From Lacrimispora indolis DSM 755 (lineage in GTDB: Bacteria; Bacillota; Clostridia; Lachnospirales; Lachnospiraceae): DNA of 64,000 nucleotides. Location: assembly GCF_000526995.1 (NCBI RefSeq), contig NZ_AZUI01000001.1:4134001-4198000 (forward strand). The letters run 5' to 3'. This document shows, piece after piece, positions 1-9,021 of the stretch (its first letter is position 1; each line of letters begins with the position of its first letter). Below the pieces are notes generated by a model that was not told the origin of the DNA, did no database searches, and saw only the letters and a list, made by a program, of their open reading frames with translations. The position numbers and the translations under genes are program-made.

Positions 1-1
1 G

Positions 2-1291
2 GATATTTATATTGTCGAAGGTTATCAGATTGAGGCATTTATGAAAAATTTGGATTCCCCAATTGGAATGGTATTTGATGAGGCTGGAAATGTTTTTATA
101 GCTGATTCCGGATTAGCGACCGGTAATCCCAGAGTACTGCAATTGATCAACGGTCATTTTGAGACGATTGCACAAGGGTTTGTTGTCCCAATATCGGGCA
201 TTAATTATTTAAACGGTGTCATATATGTGTCTCATAGAGGTTATGTAACTAAAATATTCGGAGACGGTACAAGGCAGAATATCATTATGGGTTTACCCAG
301 TAATGGCGATAATTACAATAGTCCGGTCGCTTTTTCATCTGATAATAAATTGTATTTCGGCCAAGGAACTGTTACCAACAGCGGTATTGTGGGCAACGAT
401 AACAAATGGGTGACAGTTTCTCCGTTTCTATGTGATTATTCTGGGGATTATGTTATGCTTTATGGCCAGAATTTTGGAACCAGAAATATTCTGACAGAAG
501 CACTGCCCAATGATACTGCTGCAACAGGGGCATTTTCTCCTTATGGAATACCGAATATAGAATATGAAATCAGAAAAAAATATATTAAAGCTTCGGGCAG
601 CATCTTAAGGTCAAATCTGGATGGTTCAAATCTGGAACAAGTTGCCTGGGGATTCAGGAATCCAACATACTTAAAATTTGATATAAACGGTCAGTTATTT
701 GCAGCCAACAATGGCTATAATCCTATCGGGAGCAGACCGATTGAAAATGCGACGGATGATTTTTATTATATTACACCTAATTTATGGTATGGCTGGCCGG
801 ACTACTCCGGAGGAGAGGCAGTAAACTCACCGCGGTTCACACCAAGAGGAGGAATCCAGCCAACGCTTCTGCTTAAAAATCAGCCTAACATTCCTCCAAG
901 ACCTTATGTTACATTTCCTCCGAATTCCTCCATAAGAGGGTTTGAGTTTAATTATAATGAGGACTTCGGTCCTTATGGGGATGTTTATATAGCGGAATAT
1001 GGCAGTACCATACATACACAGATGGGTGATTCGGTATCCTATGCCAGCGCAGGACACAGAATATCTAAAATTGATATGAGATCCAGAACGATCAGCACAT
1101 TTGCAATTAATAAAACAGGATTTCCGGCATCCTTGTCAAATGCAGGAGGGCTGGAAAGACTATCCCATCTTATATTCGGACCTGACGGAGCAATGTATAT
1201 TGTGGATACCGGATTTAATTCCATGGGAAATCCAGATGCCTTTATACCCAGTACAGGAGTAATCTGGAGAGTATACAGAACAGCTTCATAA
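2..1291 (+). CDS. Beta-propeller (sorbosone/glucose dehydrogenase-like) protein, 5' truncated
   Basis: The reading frame is open from the window edge (DIYIVEGYQIEAF precedes the first ATG at 41), so the start lies outside the window. About 430 residues remain. Blade-like repeats are visible, such as SPIGMVFDEAGNVFIADSG near the start and HLIFGPDGAMYIVDTG near the end, as in NHL and sorbosone-dehydrogenase-type six-bladed propellers. The GYVTKI, NPTYLKFD and GDVYIAEYG segments fit the same fold. Secretion cannot be judged because the N-terminus is missing. Quinoprotein dehydrogenase activity is not shown; many clostridial relatives have no known substrate. No terminator is evident after the stop. 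The fold is fairly sure, the function is not. Confidence 0.7.
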   Translation, partial: DIYIVEGYQIEAFMKNLDSPIGMVFDEAGNVFIADSGLATGNPRVLQLINGHFETIAQGFVVPISGINYLNGVIYVSHRGYVTKIFGDGTRQNIIMGLPSNGDNYNSPVAFSSDNKLYFGQGTVTNSGIVGNDNKWVTVSPFLCDYSGDYVMLYGQNFGTRNILTEALPNDTAATGAFSPYGIPNIEYEIRKKYIKASGSILRSNLDGSNLEQVAWGFRNPTYLKFDINGQLFAANNGYNPIGSRPIENATDDFYYITPNLWYGWPDYSGGEAVNSPRFTPRGGIQPTLLLKNQPNIPPRPYVTFPPNSSIRGFEFNYNEDFGPYGDVYIAEYGSTIHTQMGDSVSYASAGHRISKIDMRSRTISTFAINKTGFPASLSNAGGLERLSHLIFGPDGAMYIVDTGFNSMGNPDAFIPSTGVIWRVYRTAS

Positions 1292-1525
1292 GATGATACG
1301 GCCTAATCCGATTCTTAACTCTGCCTGCCACGTCTTTTTCCTAATCATTTGCTAATCATAATACGAAATCATAAATTAGACCCAAAGCAGCCTCTTACAT
1401 GTTCCTTACAATTGCCGTCAGCAGTTTTAACATATGTGATGATGAAAAATTGTCCCGGATTTTTGAATTTATGTTATACTGAAGGCAGAAATGAATGTCA
1501 TGGGGAGGCTGAAGCTGCGGGCCGG

Positions 1526-2782
1526 TTATAGAATTCCCAGCTTCAGTTTCCATACAAGGACCCGGACTACGGAGGCGTTGATCCGCTCTTCTGTTAATAT
1601 TCCGTTATTTACGGAATTTAAGACGGCCGGAATCTGTGTGTCAAAGTCTGTTGCAACCAGCAGGTCATTTCCGGCAGTAATGGCAAGGACAGCGGCATCG
1701 GCATCTGAGGTATGATCCTTAATGGCTTCCATACTCAGATCATCGGTCATAATAACGCCTTGAAAGTCCAGAGCTTCCCTTAGGATGTCATGAACCGCAG
1801 GGGAAAGGGAGGCCGGAGATTGTTCATCTATGGAAGTCACAATATTATGAGATACCAGCACGCTGTCAGCTCCGGCTTGGATACCGGTCTGGAAGGGCAG
1901 AAAATCGCTCCGGACAAACTGATCATAATTTCTGGTATCCGTGGCCGATCCTGTATGGGTATCCCCATTGCTGCCATAGCCTGGAAAATGCTTCAGCGTG
2001 CTGCCGATCCTCTCCTTTTTCATTTCCTCAATGACCGTTTTGACGTAATCGGCGGTTGCTCCGGCTTCCTGGCCAAAGGACCGGCGGTAAATAAAATCAT
2101 TGGGATCAGAAGAAACATCACACACAGGAGCCAGATTCACATTGATGCCAAGTCCGAGCAAAAGGGCGGCCTTTTCCCTGGTATCTGTCCGGATGGCGTC
2201 CATGCCGCCCTGTTTATACAAATCCTGGGGAGACTGAAAAGGCTCAGACCGGAAGGCTGTATGTTTGCTGACGCGGCACACCGTACCCCCTTCCTCATCT
2301 GCCCCGATGAGCAGTGGGATGGAAGAGGTACTCTGGTAGCTTTTAATAAGCTCCTTGATGCTGTCTTTCGTCTCATCCTTAAAATCATCTCCGAACAGAA
2401 TAAAGCCGCCCAGGTGGTATGTTTTGATATCCTCAATGGCACTGTCTTTACGCAGGCGGACAAAAAACATCTGGCCCACCTTTTCCTCCAGGGTCATGGA
2501 AGATAACAGTTCCCTGGCTCTGGTCTCATAGAGATCTTGGCTTAAAGGGGACTCCGTCTGTCCGGCCGCTCCGCTGTCAGGAGTCTTTTCAGGCTCGGTT
2601 TCTGCTGTGGCTTCCGTGGATTGGGGAGCAGGAGAGACCTCTGTTCCGCTTGAAGCCTGTTGGGAAATCCCGGTGCTTTCGGTATTGGGGCTGCTGATAT
2701 AGGGAACATACTTCCCGCAGCCCGTCAGAAGGAGCGGCAGGAGGAAAAATGTATGGAAAACCATGTATTTGTATAATTTCAT
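1526..2782 (-). CDS. GH3 beta-N-acetylhexosaminidase-like lipoprotein (NagZ family)
   Basis: This is a glycoside hydrolase family 3 enzyme that probably removes N-acetylglucosamine residues from peptidoglycan fragments outside the cell. The start at 2782 follows a GAAAGGGA ribosome site; an in-frame ATG 21 bp upstream lacks one. The N-terminus is a lipoprotein signal (FLLPLLLTGC), followed by a Ser/Thr/Glu/Pro-rich linker of about 50 residues and then the catalytic barrel. The hallmark KHFPGYGSNGDTHTGSA carries the NagZ-type His/Asp pair, and MTDDLSMEAI matches the nucleophile Asp segment (MTDD). It stands alone on the minus strand. Substrate assignment rests on family knowledge. Confidence 0.88.
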   Translation of the reverse strand: MKLYKYMVFHTFFLLPLLLTGCGKYVPYISSPNTESTGISQQASSGTEVSPAPQSTEATAETEPEKTPDSGAAGQTESPLSQDLYETRARELLSSMTLEEKVGQMFFVRLRKDSAIEDIKTYHLGGFILFGDDFKDETKDSIKELIKSYQSTSSIPLLIGADEEGGTVCRVSKHTAFRSEPFQSPQDLYKQGGMDAIRTDTREKAALLLGLGINVNLAPVCDVSSDPNDFIYRRSFGQEAGATADYVKTVIEEMKKERIGSTLKHFPGYGSNGDTHTGSATDTRNYDQFVRSDFLPFQTGIQAGADSVLVSHNIVTSIDEQSPASLSPAVHDILREALDFQGVIMTDDLSMEAIKDHTSDADAAVLAITAGNDLLVATDFDTQIPAVLNSVNNGILTEERINASVVRVLVWKLKLGIL

Positions 2783-2966
2783 AAAAAATCCCTTTCTGTT
2801 CATCTGATGCGGTTATGGGTTTCCCCATACCAGGTTAGCGGTCTGTTTTATGATTATTATATTGTTCCGGGTTACAATGGTCAAGAGAAGGGAAAATTCT
2901 TAATAAATAACATACATGATTTTCACCATGCATCCAGTCACTTTTAGAAAGGAGAGGGCACCATAT

Positions 2967-3761
2967 ATGAACCGTCAATTTGACAAGCAAGTGAAGCAGA
3001 TTAAAAAAGAAGAGCAAAAATTGCTTAACAGGAAAGAAAATTCAATCCTGAAAGCTTCTGTAGAGCCTGTTGCGGATAAAATACAAAGTTATATTCCGGG
3101 AAAACTGAAAGCAGCTCTGGAGGCGGCATTCCATAAAGGATTTTTGCTGGTTTTTGAAAAGGGAAATATTTATATCGAGAAGACCTATGATAAGGATAAG
3201 ATACAATTGGAATATGATTTAAATGATTATGCCCTGGGCAAAAGCGCCGAAAGAAAATACAGAAAACGTTTGGATAAGTATTCCAAGCATTCCCAGATGA
3301 TTAATTCTTCCATTTCCGTAATAGAAGGAGGTGTCCTGGGTGCATTTGGTATCGGACTGCCGGATATTCCTCTTTTTTTATCCTTAGTCATGAAATCTGT
3401 TTATGAAATTGCGTTAAGCTATGGGTATGATTATGAAACAGAGGAAGAAAAAGCATATATTCTGCTTTTGATCTGCACTGCCATGACGAAACAGAAACGG
3501 CAGAAAGAGTTTTATCAAAAGCTTGAGGCATTGGGGGACAGCATGGATTGTAAGATTATGACGGAAATAAATTTAGAGGAGCAGATAAAAACCACAGCAG
3601 GGATTCTGTCAGAGTCATTATTAACCGCAAAGTTTATACAGGGCATTCCGGTTGTAGGTGCAGTGGGAGGTTTTGTAAATTATAATATTATCCGTAAAAT
3701 AAGCAAATTTGCAGGGGTGATGTATAAAAAGAGATATTACATGAACAGGCAAAGGGGATAA
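2967..3761 (+). CDS. EcsC family protein
   Basis: The protein has about 264 residues from the ATG at 2967, which follows AAAGGAGAG; the longer frame from 2916 has no ribosome site. The N-terminus is highly charged and helical (KQVKQIKKEEQKLLNRKE). The centre has the hydrophobic, glycine-rich GGVLGAFGIGLPDIPLFL, and a further hydrophobic stretch, GIPVVGAVGGFVNYNII, lies near the C-terminus. This arrangement matches the EcsC family, membrane-associated proteins named after the third gene of the Bacillus ecs ABC operon, whose role is unclear. No ABC transporter is adjacent. A strong terminator follows. Confidence 0.8.
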   Translation: MNRQFDKQVKQIKKEEQKLLNRKENSILKASVEPVADKIQSYIPGKLKAALEAAFHKGFLLVFEKGNIYIEKTYDKDKIQLEYDLNDYALGKSAERKYRKRLDKYSKHSQMINSSISVIEGGVLGAFGIGLPDIPLFLSLVMKSVYEIALSYGYDYETEEEKAYILLLICTAMTKQKRQKEFYQKLEALGDSMDCKIMTEINLEEQIKTTAGILSESLLTAKFIQGIPVVGAVGGFVNYNIIRKISKFAGVMYKKRYYMNRQRG

Positions 3762-3821
3762 GTTTAAACGGGTGCCGGAAAAGGCGGCAGGGAGGAAGAC
3801 AGGAAGATAAAAAATGCAAAG

Positions 3822-3873
3822 AGAAGGTATCCTAAAAAGTTGCTTTATGACTTTTGGGATACCTTCTTTTTTG
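3822..3873 (+). terminator. Intrinsic terminator after the EcsC gene
   Basis: The arm AGAAGGTATCC-T-AAAAAG (3822-3839) pairs with CTTTTGGGATACCTTCT (3851-3867), followed by a T-run. It lies between convergent genes and may stop transcription from both sides. Confidence 0.85.
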
Positions 3874-3894
3874 TTGGTTAAAAGCTTTTAATAA

Positions 3895-4818
3895 TTATCT
3901 GGATAAATTGTTCCAGTTTGTATCCATATATTTTTTTGCCAGCTCGATTAAGTATTTATGGGGAGGTTTCATGATCAGATCTTTCCGGTAAAGAATGGAA
4001 TGAATCCGGTATATCCTGGGTTCCAGTGAAAAAAAGGTGATCTGTTTCGTGGAAATTTCATTCCCGGCAGGGATAAAGCCTACACCAATATTGCTGGACA
4101 CCATATCACAAATGGATTGGGCATGGGAAGTGCTGCAGGCTATGGTCGGGTTAAAATCCTGTTTATCGAAAAATTCTTCGATCAGGTACCTGATGCAGGA
4201 CCCTTTATGCTGTAAAATAAACGGATATTTGTAAAAGTGTTCCAAAAGCTGCTGGCTGTTTAAGGACCGGTTACGGCTTCCGCTCAGCTTCTGGCAATAG
4301 GGATGGATGCTGGGGGCTGCAAATACAACTTCTTCTTTTATCAATTCAATGCTCTGTCCTTTGTATTGTTCCAGGGAATTGGCTGTTACAAAGGCAAGAT
4401 CCAGTTCACCTCTGAAAATGAGATTGCTGGTGGAACGCAGATTATCGTCCGACAGAACCAGCTCCACTTTGGGGTAATATTTGCGGAAATCAGCCAGGAT
4501 GCAAGAAAGCATCTGCAGGGCACTGGAAGCGGAGGTACCTATGCGGATGCGGCTGGTGTTGGAAACACGTTTGATGTCTTTTTCCAGGGATTCCGTTAAG
4601 GAGAGAACGTTTCTGGCATATTCCGCATAGAGGCTGCCTACCGGTGTAAGTGTATAGGTACCGCTGGACCTTTGAAACAGGGGAGCCCCCAGTTCTGTCT
4701 CCTGTTTGGTAAGAAATTGACTGAGGGTAGGCTGCGATACGTAAAGTTTTTTGGCAGCCCTGGTCATATTGCCGGTCTCGGCCAGGGCGAGTATGTATTC
4801 CAGATATCTGATGTCCAT
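3895..4818 (-). CDS. LysR family transcriptional regulator
   Basis: A typical LysR-type regulator of 307 residues. The start at 4818 (MDIRYLEYILALAETGNM) follows GCAGGAGC; an in-frame ATG 36 bp upstream is less likely. The N-terminal winged helix-turn-helix covers residues 1-60 (MTRAAKKLYVSQPTLSQFL), followed by the linker helix and a periplasmic-binding-protein-like effector domain from about residue 90. It is transcribed divergently from the ABC importer operon starting at 5113, so it probably senses a metabolite of that pathway and controls it. The inducer cannot be read from the sequence. Repeated dyad elements lie between the two genes. Confidence 0.93.
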   Translation of the reverse strand: MDIRYLEYILALAETGNMTRAAKKLYVSQPTLSQFLTKQETELGAPLFQRSSGTYTLTPVGSLYAEYARNVLSLTESLEKDIKRVSNTSRIRIGTSASSALQMLSCILADFRKYYPKVELVLSDDNLRSTSNLIFRGELDLAFVTANSLEQYKGQSIELIKEEVVFAAPSIHPYCQKLSGSRNRSLNSQQLLEHFYKYPFILQHKGSCIRYLIEEFFDKQDFNPTIACSTSHAQSICDMVSSNIGVGFIPAGNEISTKQITFFSLEPRIYRIHSILYRKDLIMKPPHKYLIELAKKYMDTNWNNLSR

Positions 4819-4852
4819 GGAAGCTCCTGCTTTCTTAAAAAGTATAATTCCC

Positions 4853-4914
4853 ATTATAAGTAAAGGCTATAATAAAAATAGGAAAGGGTTATTGGAAAAA
4901 TTGCATAAGTAAAG
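4853..4914. promoter_or_regulatory. Candidate LysR binding elements
   Basis: ATTATA-N9-TATAAT (4853-4873) is a perfect dyad of LysR-box type. The 10-mer ATAAGTAAAG inside it (4856-4865) recurs at 4905-4914, 49 bp away on the same strand, again followed by an AT-rich TATAAT-like sequence. The two lie between the divergent lysR gene and the importer operon. Use by this LysR is an inference. Confidence 0.4.
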
Positions 4915-5060
4915 ATATAATTATAACCTGAAAGTAGTAAAAAAATTATATTAAAAAAAGGAGATGAAGCATTATCAATTAAAAATCAGCTATTTTCTTA
5001 TTATATCAGAGAAAAACAATAATGAAAATAGCAATAACAGTGGAAATAAAAAAAGGAGTT

Positions 5061-5105
5061 ATGCAGGGAGGGAGGAATATGGCAGGATATAAGCTCCTGC
5101 TATAA
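5061..5105 (+). CDS. Possible short upstream ORF before the ABC importer
   Basis: ATG at 5061, with an internal in-frame ATG at 5079 behind GGGAGGGAGG, opens a 14-codon frame (MQGGRNMAGYKLLL) ending 7 nt before the permease start at 5113. The ribosome site here is stronger than that of the permease itself, so translational coupling is possible. It could equally be chance; no homolog is recognised. Confidence 0.25.
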   Translation: MQGGRNMAGYKLLL

Positions 5106-5112
5106 AGATGAA

Positions 5113-6057
5113 ATGAAGGCATACATAGCGAAACGCACGGGACAGATGATATTGATCATTTTTCTCATATCCATTTTTACATTCATGCTGGTATCCTTGA
5201 TTCCCGGAGACCCGGTTTATGCAATGCTGGGATCGGAAGTATCACAGGAAGAATATGACAGGGTATATCATGAATTAAAATTGGACCAGCCTGTCCTTCA
5301 CAGGTACTTCAGCTGGCTGGGAGGAGCGCTCCAGGGTGACTGGGGACAATCAACACAGTTTCATAAAAGTACGTTGGAAATCATTAATGAACGAATACCT
5401 ATTACATTGTTTTTTTCAATCAGTGCATTCATAATAAGCATTCCTCTTGGAATACTTTTTGGGGTTATCAGTGCAGTATACAGGGGCAGGCCTGCGGATA
5501 CGGCGGTGACCCTGATCGCCAATATAACGGCCTGCCTGCCCCAGTTCTGGATCGCTCTGTTAGTCATGTATGTATTTGCCATGAAGCTTGGCTGGCTTCC
5601 TTCTTATGGGTTTACATGGTTTCATGTGGATCTGGTGACAGGCATAAGACAGACCATTATGCCTCTGTTCTGCCTTGCCCTTGGAGGAATTGCAACGGTA
5701 ACCAGACAGACACGTTCCAGCATGCTGGAGGTCATCCGCCAGGATTATGTCAGGACAGCCAGGAGCAAGGGGATTTCACAGAGAAGGGTTATTTATCTCC
5801 ATGCGCTTAAAAATGCCCTGATCCCTGTTATCACCATCCTGGGAATGCGTCTCGGTTCCATGCTGGCAGGCTCTATGTTTGTAGAATCCGTTTTTAACAT
5901 TCCCGGAATGGGCTCTTTATTTGTAAAGGCCATTCAGTCAAGGGATATTCCGGTTGTTCAGGCATGTGTTCTGGTCACGGCTCTTGTATCCTGTATCATC
6001 AACCTTATGACAGATATTTTATATGCAGTGGTTGACCCAAGAGTCCGCTATGAATAA
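5113..6057 (+). CDS. DppB/OppB-type ABC transporter permease
   Basis: First integral membrane subunit of a peptide/nickel/oligosaccharide-type ABC importer, 314 residues. An N-terminal membrane segment (MILIIFLISIFTFMLVSLIPGDPVYAML) carries the family's PGDP motif. Five further hydrophobic segments follow, and the permease EAA-type loop is at RQDYVRTARSKGISQRRVIYLHALKNAL around residues 205-235. It is followed after 12 bp by the second permease. The operon contains no peptidase but has sugar-acid genes downstream, so the cargo may be an oligosaccharide rather than a peptide. Symbols are withheld because the substrate is uncertain. Confidence 0.93.
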   Translation: MKAYIAKRTGQMILIIFLISIFTFMLVSLIPGDPVYAMLGSEVSQEEYDRVYHELKLDQPVLHRYFSWLGGALQGDWGQSTQFHKSTLEIINERIPITLFFSISAFIISIPLGILFGVISAVYRGRPADTAVTLIANITACLPQFWIALLVMYVFAMKLGWLPSYGFTWFHVDLVTGIRQTIMPLFCLALGGIATVTRQTRSSMLEVIRQDYVRTARSKGISQRRVIYLHALKNALIPVITILGMRLGSMLAGSMFVESVFNIPGMGSLFVKAIQSRDIPVVQACVLVTALVSCIINLMTDILYAVVDPRVRYE

Positions 6058-6069
6058 GGAGGCAGAATC

Positions 6070-6924
6070 ATGAAAAATAACGGAAGATGGAAAAAAACAG
6101 TTAGGACATTGTTTGCGAGAAAGGTCGCCGCTTTCAGCGCCATTGTGGTTGCCCTCTTTGTTCTCATGGCAATATTTGCACCTTTGATCGCACCTTATGA
6201 TCCCAATTATGCGGATTTTGCCTCCTTTTTGCAGGGACCGGGCAAAGATCATATTCTGGGTACAGATAATTACGGGCGGGATGTTCTGAGCAGGATCATA
6301 TATGGAACCAGAGTCAGCCTGATCATCGGTGTATTTGCAGTGATGATTGCCTGCATTGCCGGAACCTTTTTCGGAATGGTCGCAGGGTATTTCGGCGGGT
6401 TTGTGGATGATGTGATCACAAGAATCATGGAAGCTATCCGCGCTATTCCTCAGATCATCCTGGCAATGGCCCTGACAGCCGTATTTGGAAGCGGAATCCG
6501 CAACTTAGCGATCATCCTGGGAATATCCTCTATGGCAGGTTACGTCCGAATGATGAGAGGACAGGTTCTTACAATCAAACAGGCGGATTATATTATGGCA
6601 GGAAAGCTGCAGGGCAACAAAAGTTTCAGGCTCATGCTGAAACACATTCTGCCCAACAGCATTTCACCTATTATTGTCATGATGACCCAGCAGGTAGGAC
6701 AGACCATTCTGGCGGAAGCGGGACTTAGTTTTCTCGGGCTTGGAATCAGTGCGCCAACTGCTTCCTGGGGCGGTATGGTCAGTGACGGCCGGCTGTTTCT
6801 TCTTCAAAACCCTGTGTTTGCACTTACTCCGGGCGTCTGTGTGGCGGTGCTGGTTATCTGCCTTAATATGTTCGGAGATGGGGTACGGGATGCCTTGGAT
6901 CCAAGACTCAGGGGCGAGGTTTGA
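6070..6924 (+). CDS. DppC/OppC-type ABC transporter permease
   Basis: Second membrane subunit of the importer, 284 residues, with an AGGAGG ribosome site. It has the family's N-terminal segment (APLIAPYDPN) and the motif HILGTDNYGRDVLSRIIYGTR near residues 58-78. The EAA loop is ADYIMAGKLQGNKSFRLMLKHILPN, and the C-terminus has the conserved NMFGDGVRDALDPRLRG. It is expected to form the heteromeric translocation pore with the upstream permease and to bind the fused ATPase that begins 16 bp later. Confidence 0.94.
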   Translation: MKNNGRWKKTVRTLFARKVAAFSAIVVALFVLMAIFAPLIAPYDPNYADFASFLQGPGKDHILGTDNYGRDVLSRIIYGTRVSLIIGVFAVMIACIAGTFFGMVAGYFGGFVDDVITRIMEAIRAIPQIILAMALTAVFGSGIRNLAIILGISSMAGYVRMMRGQVLTIKQADYIMAGKLQGNKSFRLMLKHILPNSISPIIVMMTQQVGQTILAEAGLSFLGLGISAPTASWGGMVSDGRLFLLQNPVFALTPGVCVAVLVICLNMFGDGVRDALDPRLRGEV

Positions 6925-6939
6925 TAGGAGGAGACAAAA

Positions 6940-8964
6940 ATGGAACACTTGTTGGAAATAAAAAATATTGAAACCTGTTTTAAAACCGATGGCCAGCTTG
7001 TAAAGGCTGTGGATGAAGTATCCATGTATTTGAATCCGGGAGAAATCATCGGCATTGTAGGCGAATCCGGAAGCGGGAAATCAGTGACCATGATGAGCAT
7101 GCTGCAGCTGATCAGCTCTCCCGGAAAGGTCACCGGGGGAGAGGTCTACATCCGGGGAAATGAACGAAATATGCTGGAGTATGGTCAAAACAGCGAGGAA
7201 ATGCGTCAAATGCGGGGCGGAAAAGTGAGCATGATCTTCCAGGAGCCCATGACTTCCTTAAATCCTGTTCTGACCATAGGTTATCAGATCCAGGAAAACA
7301 TTATGGAGCATCTTAAGCTGAATAAGGATGAGGCAAGAAAACGCACCATTGAGATGCTGAAGCTGGTTAATATACCGGATGCGGAGGAACGTTTCAGCTA
7401 TTATCCCCAGCAGTTTTCAGGCGGCATGCGTCAGCGTATCATGATTGCCATGGCAATGTCATCGGAACCCACCATACTTGTGGCCGATGAAGCGACCACT
7501 GCTCTGGATGTGACGACTCAGGCACAGCTGCTGGAAATGATCAGGGATATTGCCAAGAAAACTAATACTGCAGTCATTATTGTTACCCATAATCTGGGGA
7601 TCGTGGCCAGGTTTGCTGAGCGCATTTATGTCATGTATTCAGGCAGTGTTGTGGAAATGACAGATGCGAAACGACTGTTTGCGGATCCGGAGCATCCCTA
7701 TACCAGGGCACTGCTCAGAGCCATCCCAAGGCTTGATGATCCCAAAGACCGTATCCTGATCCCCATTGACGGCCTTCCGCCCAATCCTGCCGCCAGACCG
7801 GAATTCTGTCCCTTTTATGAGCGTTGTGAATACCGTATGGATAAGTGCAGGGAAAGTTCCAAGCCAGAACTCAAGGAAATCGGAAAAGGGCACTTTGCCG
7901 CATGTCATTTGTCAGAAGAAGAAAAGCTGGCAAAAGCAGAGGAAATTGCTGCTAAGGAAATAAAAAAGGCACCAAGGATAGAAATAGGAGAGGATATCTG
8001 TCTGGAAGTCAAAAACGTCCGGAAGTATTTCCCCATTTACAAAGGCATGATCCGGAAAAAGGTAGGAGATGTAAAAGCCATAGAGGAAATCGAATTTTCG
8101 GTCAGAAAGGGAGAAACTCTTGGTATCGTAGGGGAATCAGGCTGCGGCAAAACAACTCTGGCCCGATGCATCATGAGGGTGTACAAGCCCGAGGAGGGAC
8201 AGATCGTTTTTAACGGTACGGATATTGCGGGCTTTAACGATAAGCAGATGTATCCGTTCAGAAGAAAGATATCCATGATCTTTCAGGATCCGTTCTCATC
8301 CCTGGATCCAAGGCAGACGGCCGAGTCCATTGTGGGAGAATCCCTCCTCCTCCATAAGCTGGTGAAGAACAAGGAGGAATACAATGCCAGGGTGGATGAA
8401 CTGTTCCGGATCGTAGGACTGGATCCTGCGTTAAAGTACCGGGTACCCCATGAGTTTTCCGGCGGGCAGAGGCAGAGGATCGGAATTGCAAGAGCACTTT
8501 CTTCCGAGCCGGATCTGATCCTGTGCGATGAGCCTATCTCAGCGCTGGATGTTTCCATTCAGGCACAGATCATTAACCTGCTGGAGGAGCTGCAGTCCAA
8601 GCTGGGGCTCACCTATTTATTCATTGCTCATGACCTGGCCGTTGTGAAACACATCAGCAATCGGATTCTGGTCATGTATCTGGGAAGAGTTGTGGAGATC
8701 GCGGATTGTGAAGAGCTATATGGCAATACGCTCCATCCTTACACAAAGACACTGTTAAGCGCTGTTCCTGTGGCGGATCCTTCTGTTGAGGAATCCAGAG
8801 AACGGGTACCCATCAGGGGTGAGGTGCCAAGCCTGACAAACAGGCCTTCAGGCTGTCCTTTTCATGACAGATGTGATCATGCACGGGAGCGGTGCCGCAA
8901 GGAAATTCCGGCACTTCGTGATGTTGGAGATCATCATGAGGTGGCATGTTTCTTATACGATTAA
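6940..8964 (+). CDS. Fused double ATP-binding subunit (DppD-DppF type)
   Basis: A single 674-residue protein contains both ATPase subunits that most Dpp/Opp systems encode separately. The first cassette has Walker A GESGSGKS at residues 41-48 and signature FSGGMRQR near 157; the second has GESGCGKTT near 397 and [10 protein letters not shown] near 506. Each cassette ends with the oligopeptide-type cysteine-rich tail ([14 protein letters not shown] and [14 protein letters not shown]). The two are joined by a charged Ala/Glu/Lys linker around residues 325-345. The fusion guarantees a 1:1 pair of nucleotide-binding domains. Both catalytic halves look intact. Confidence 0.94.
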   Translation: MEHLLEIKNIETCFKTDGQLVKAVDEVSMYLNPGEIIGIVGESGSGKSVTMMSMLQLISSPGKVTGGEVYIRGNERNMLEYGQNSEEMRQMRGGKVSMIFQEPMTSLNPVLTIGYQIQENIMEHLKLNKDEARKRTIEMLKLVNIPDAEERFSYYPQQFSGGMRQRIMIAMAMSSEPTILVADEATTALDVTTQAQLLEMIRDIAKKTNTAVIIVTHNLGIVARFAERIYVMYSGSVVEMTDAKRLFADPEHPYTRALLRAIPRLDDPKDRILIPIDGLPPNPAARPEFCPFYERCEYRMDKCRESSKPELKEIGKGHFAACHLSEEEKLAKAEEIAAKEIKKAPRIEIGEDICLEVKNVRKYFPIYKGMIRKKVGDVKAIEEIEFSVRKGETLGIVGESGCGKTTLARCIMRVYKPEEGQIVFNGTDIAGFNDKQMYPFRRKISMIFQDPFSSLDPRQTAESIVGESLLLHKLVKNKEEYNARVDELFRIVGLDPALKYRVPHEFSGGQRQRIGIARALSSEPDLILCDEPISALDVSIQAQIINLLEELQSKLGLTYLFIAHDLAVVKHISNRILVMYLGRVVEIADCEELYGNTLHPYTKTLLSAVPVADPSVEESRERVPIRGEVPSLTNRPSGCPFHDRCDHARERCRKEIPALRDVGDHHEVACFLYD

Positions 8965-9021
8965 AAGCTATATGATTCATTTAAATATAAGCTGATGACT
9001 TAATTGAAGGAGGATTACATT

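Noticed and set aside
1790..2506. 238-codon plus-strand ORF inside the GH3 gene
   Set aside because: No ribosome site and no protein-family character; the opposite strand encodes a complete GH3 enzyme.
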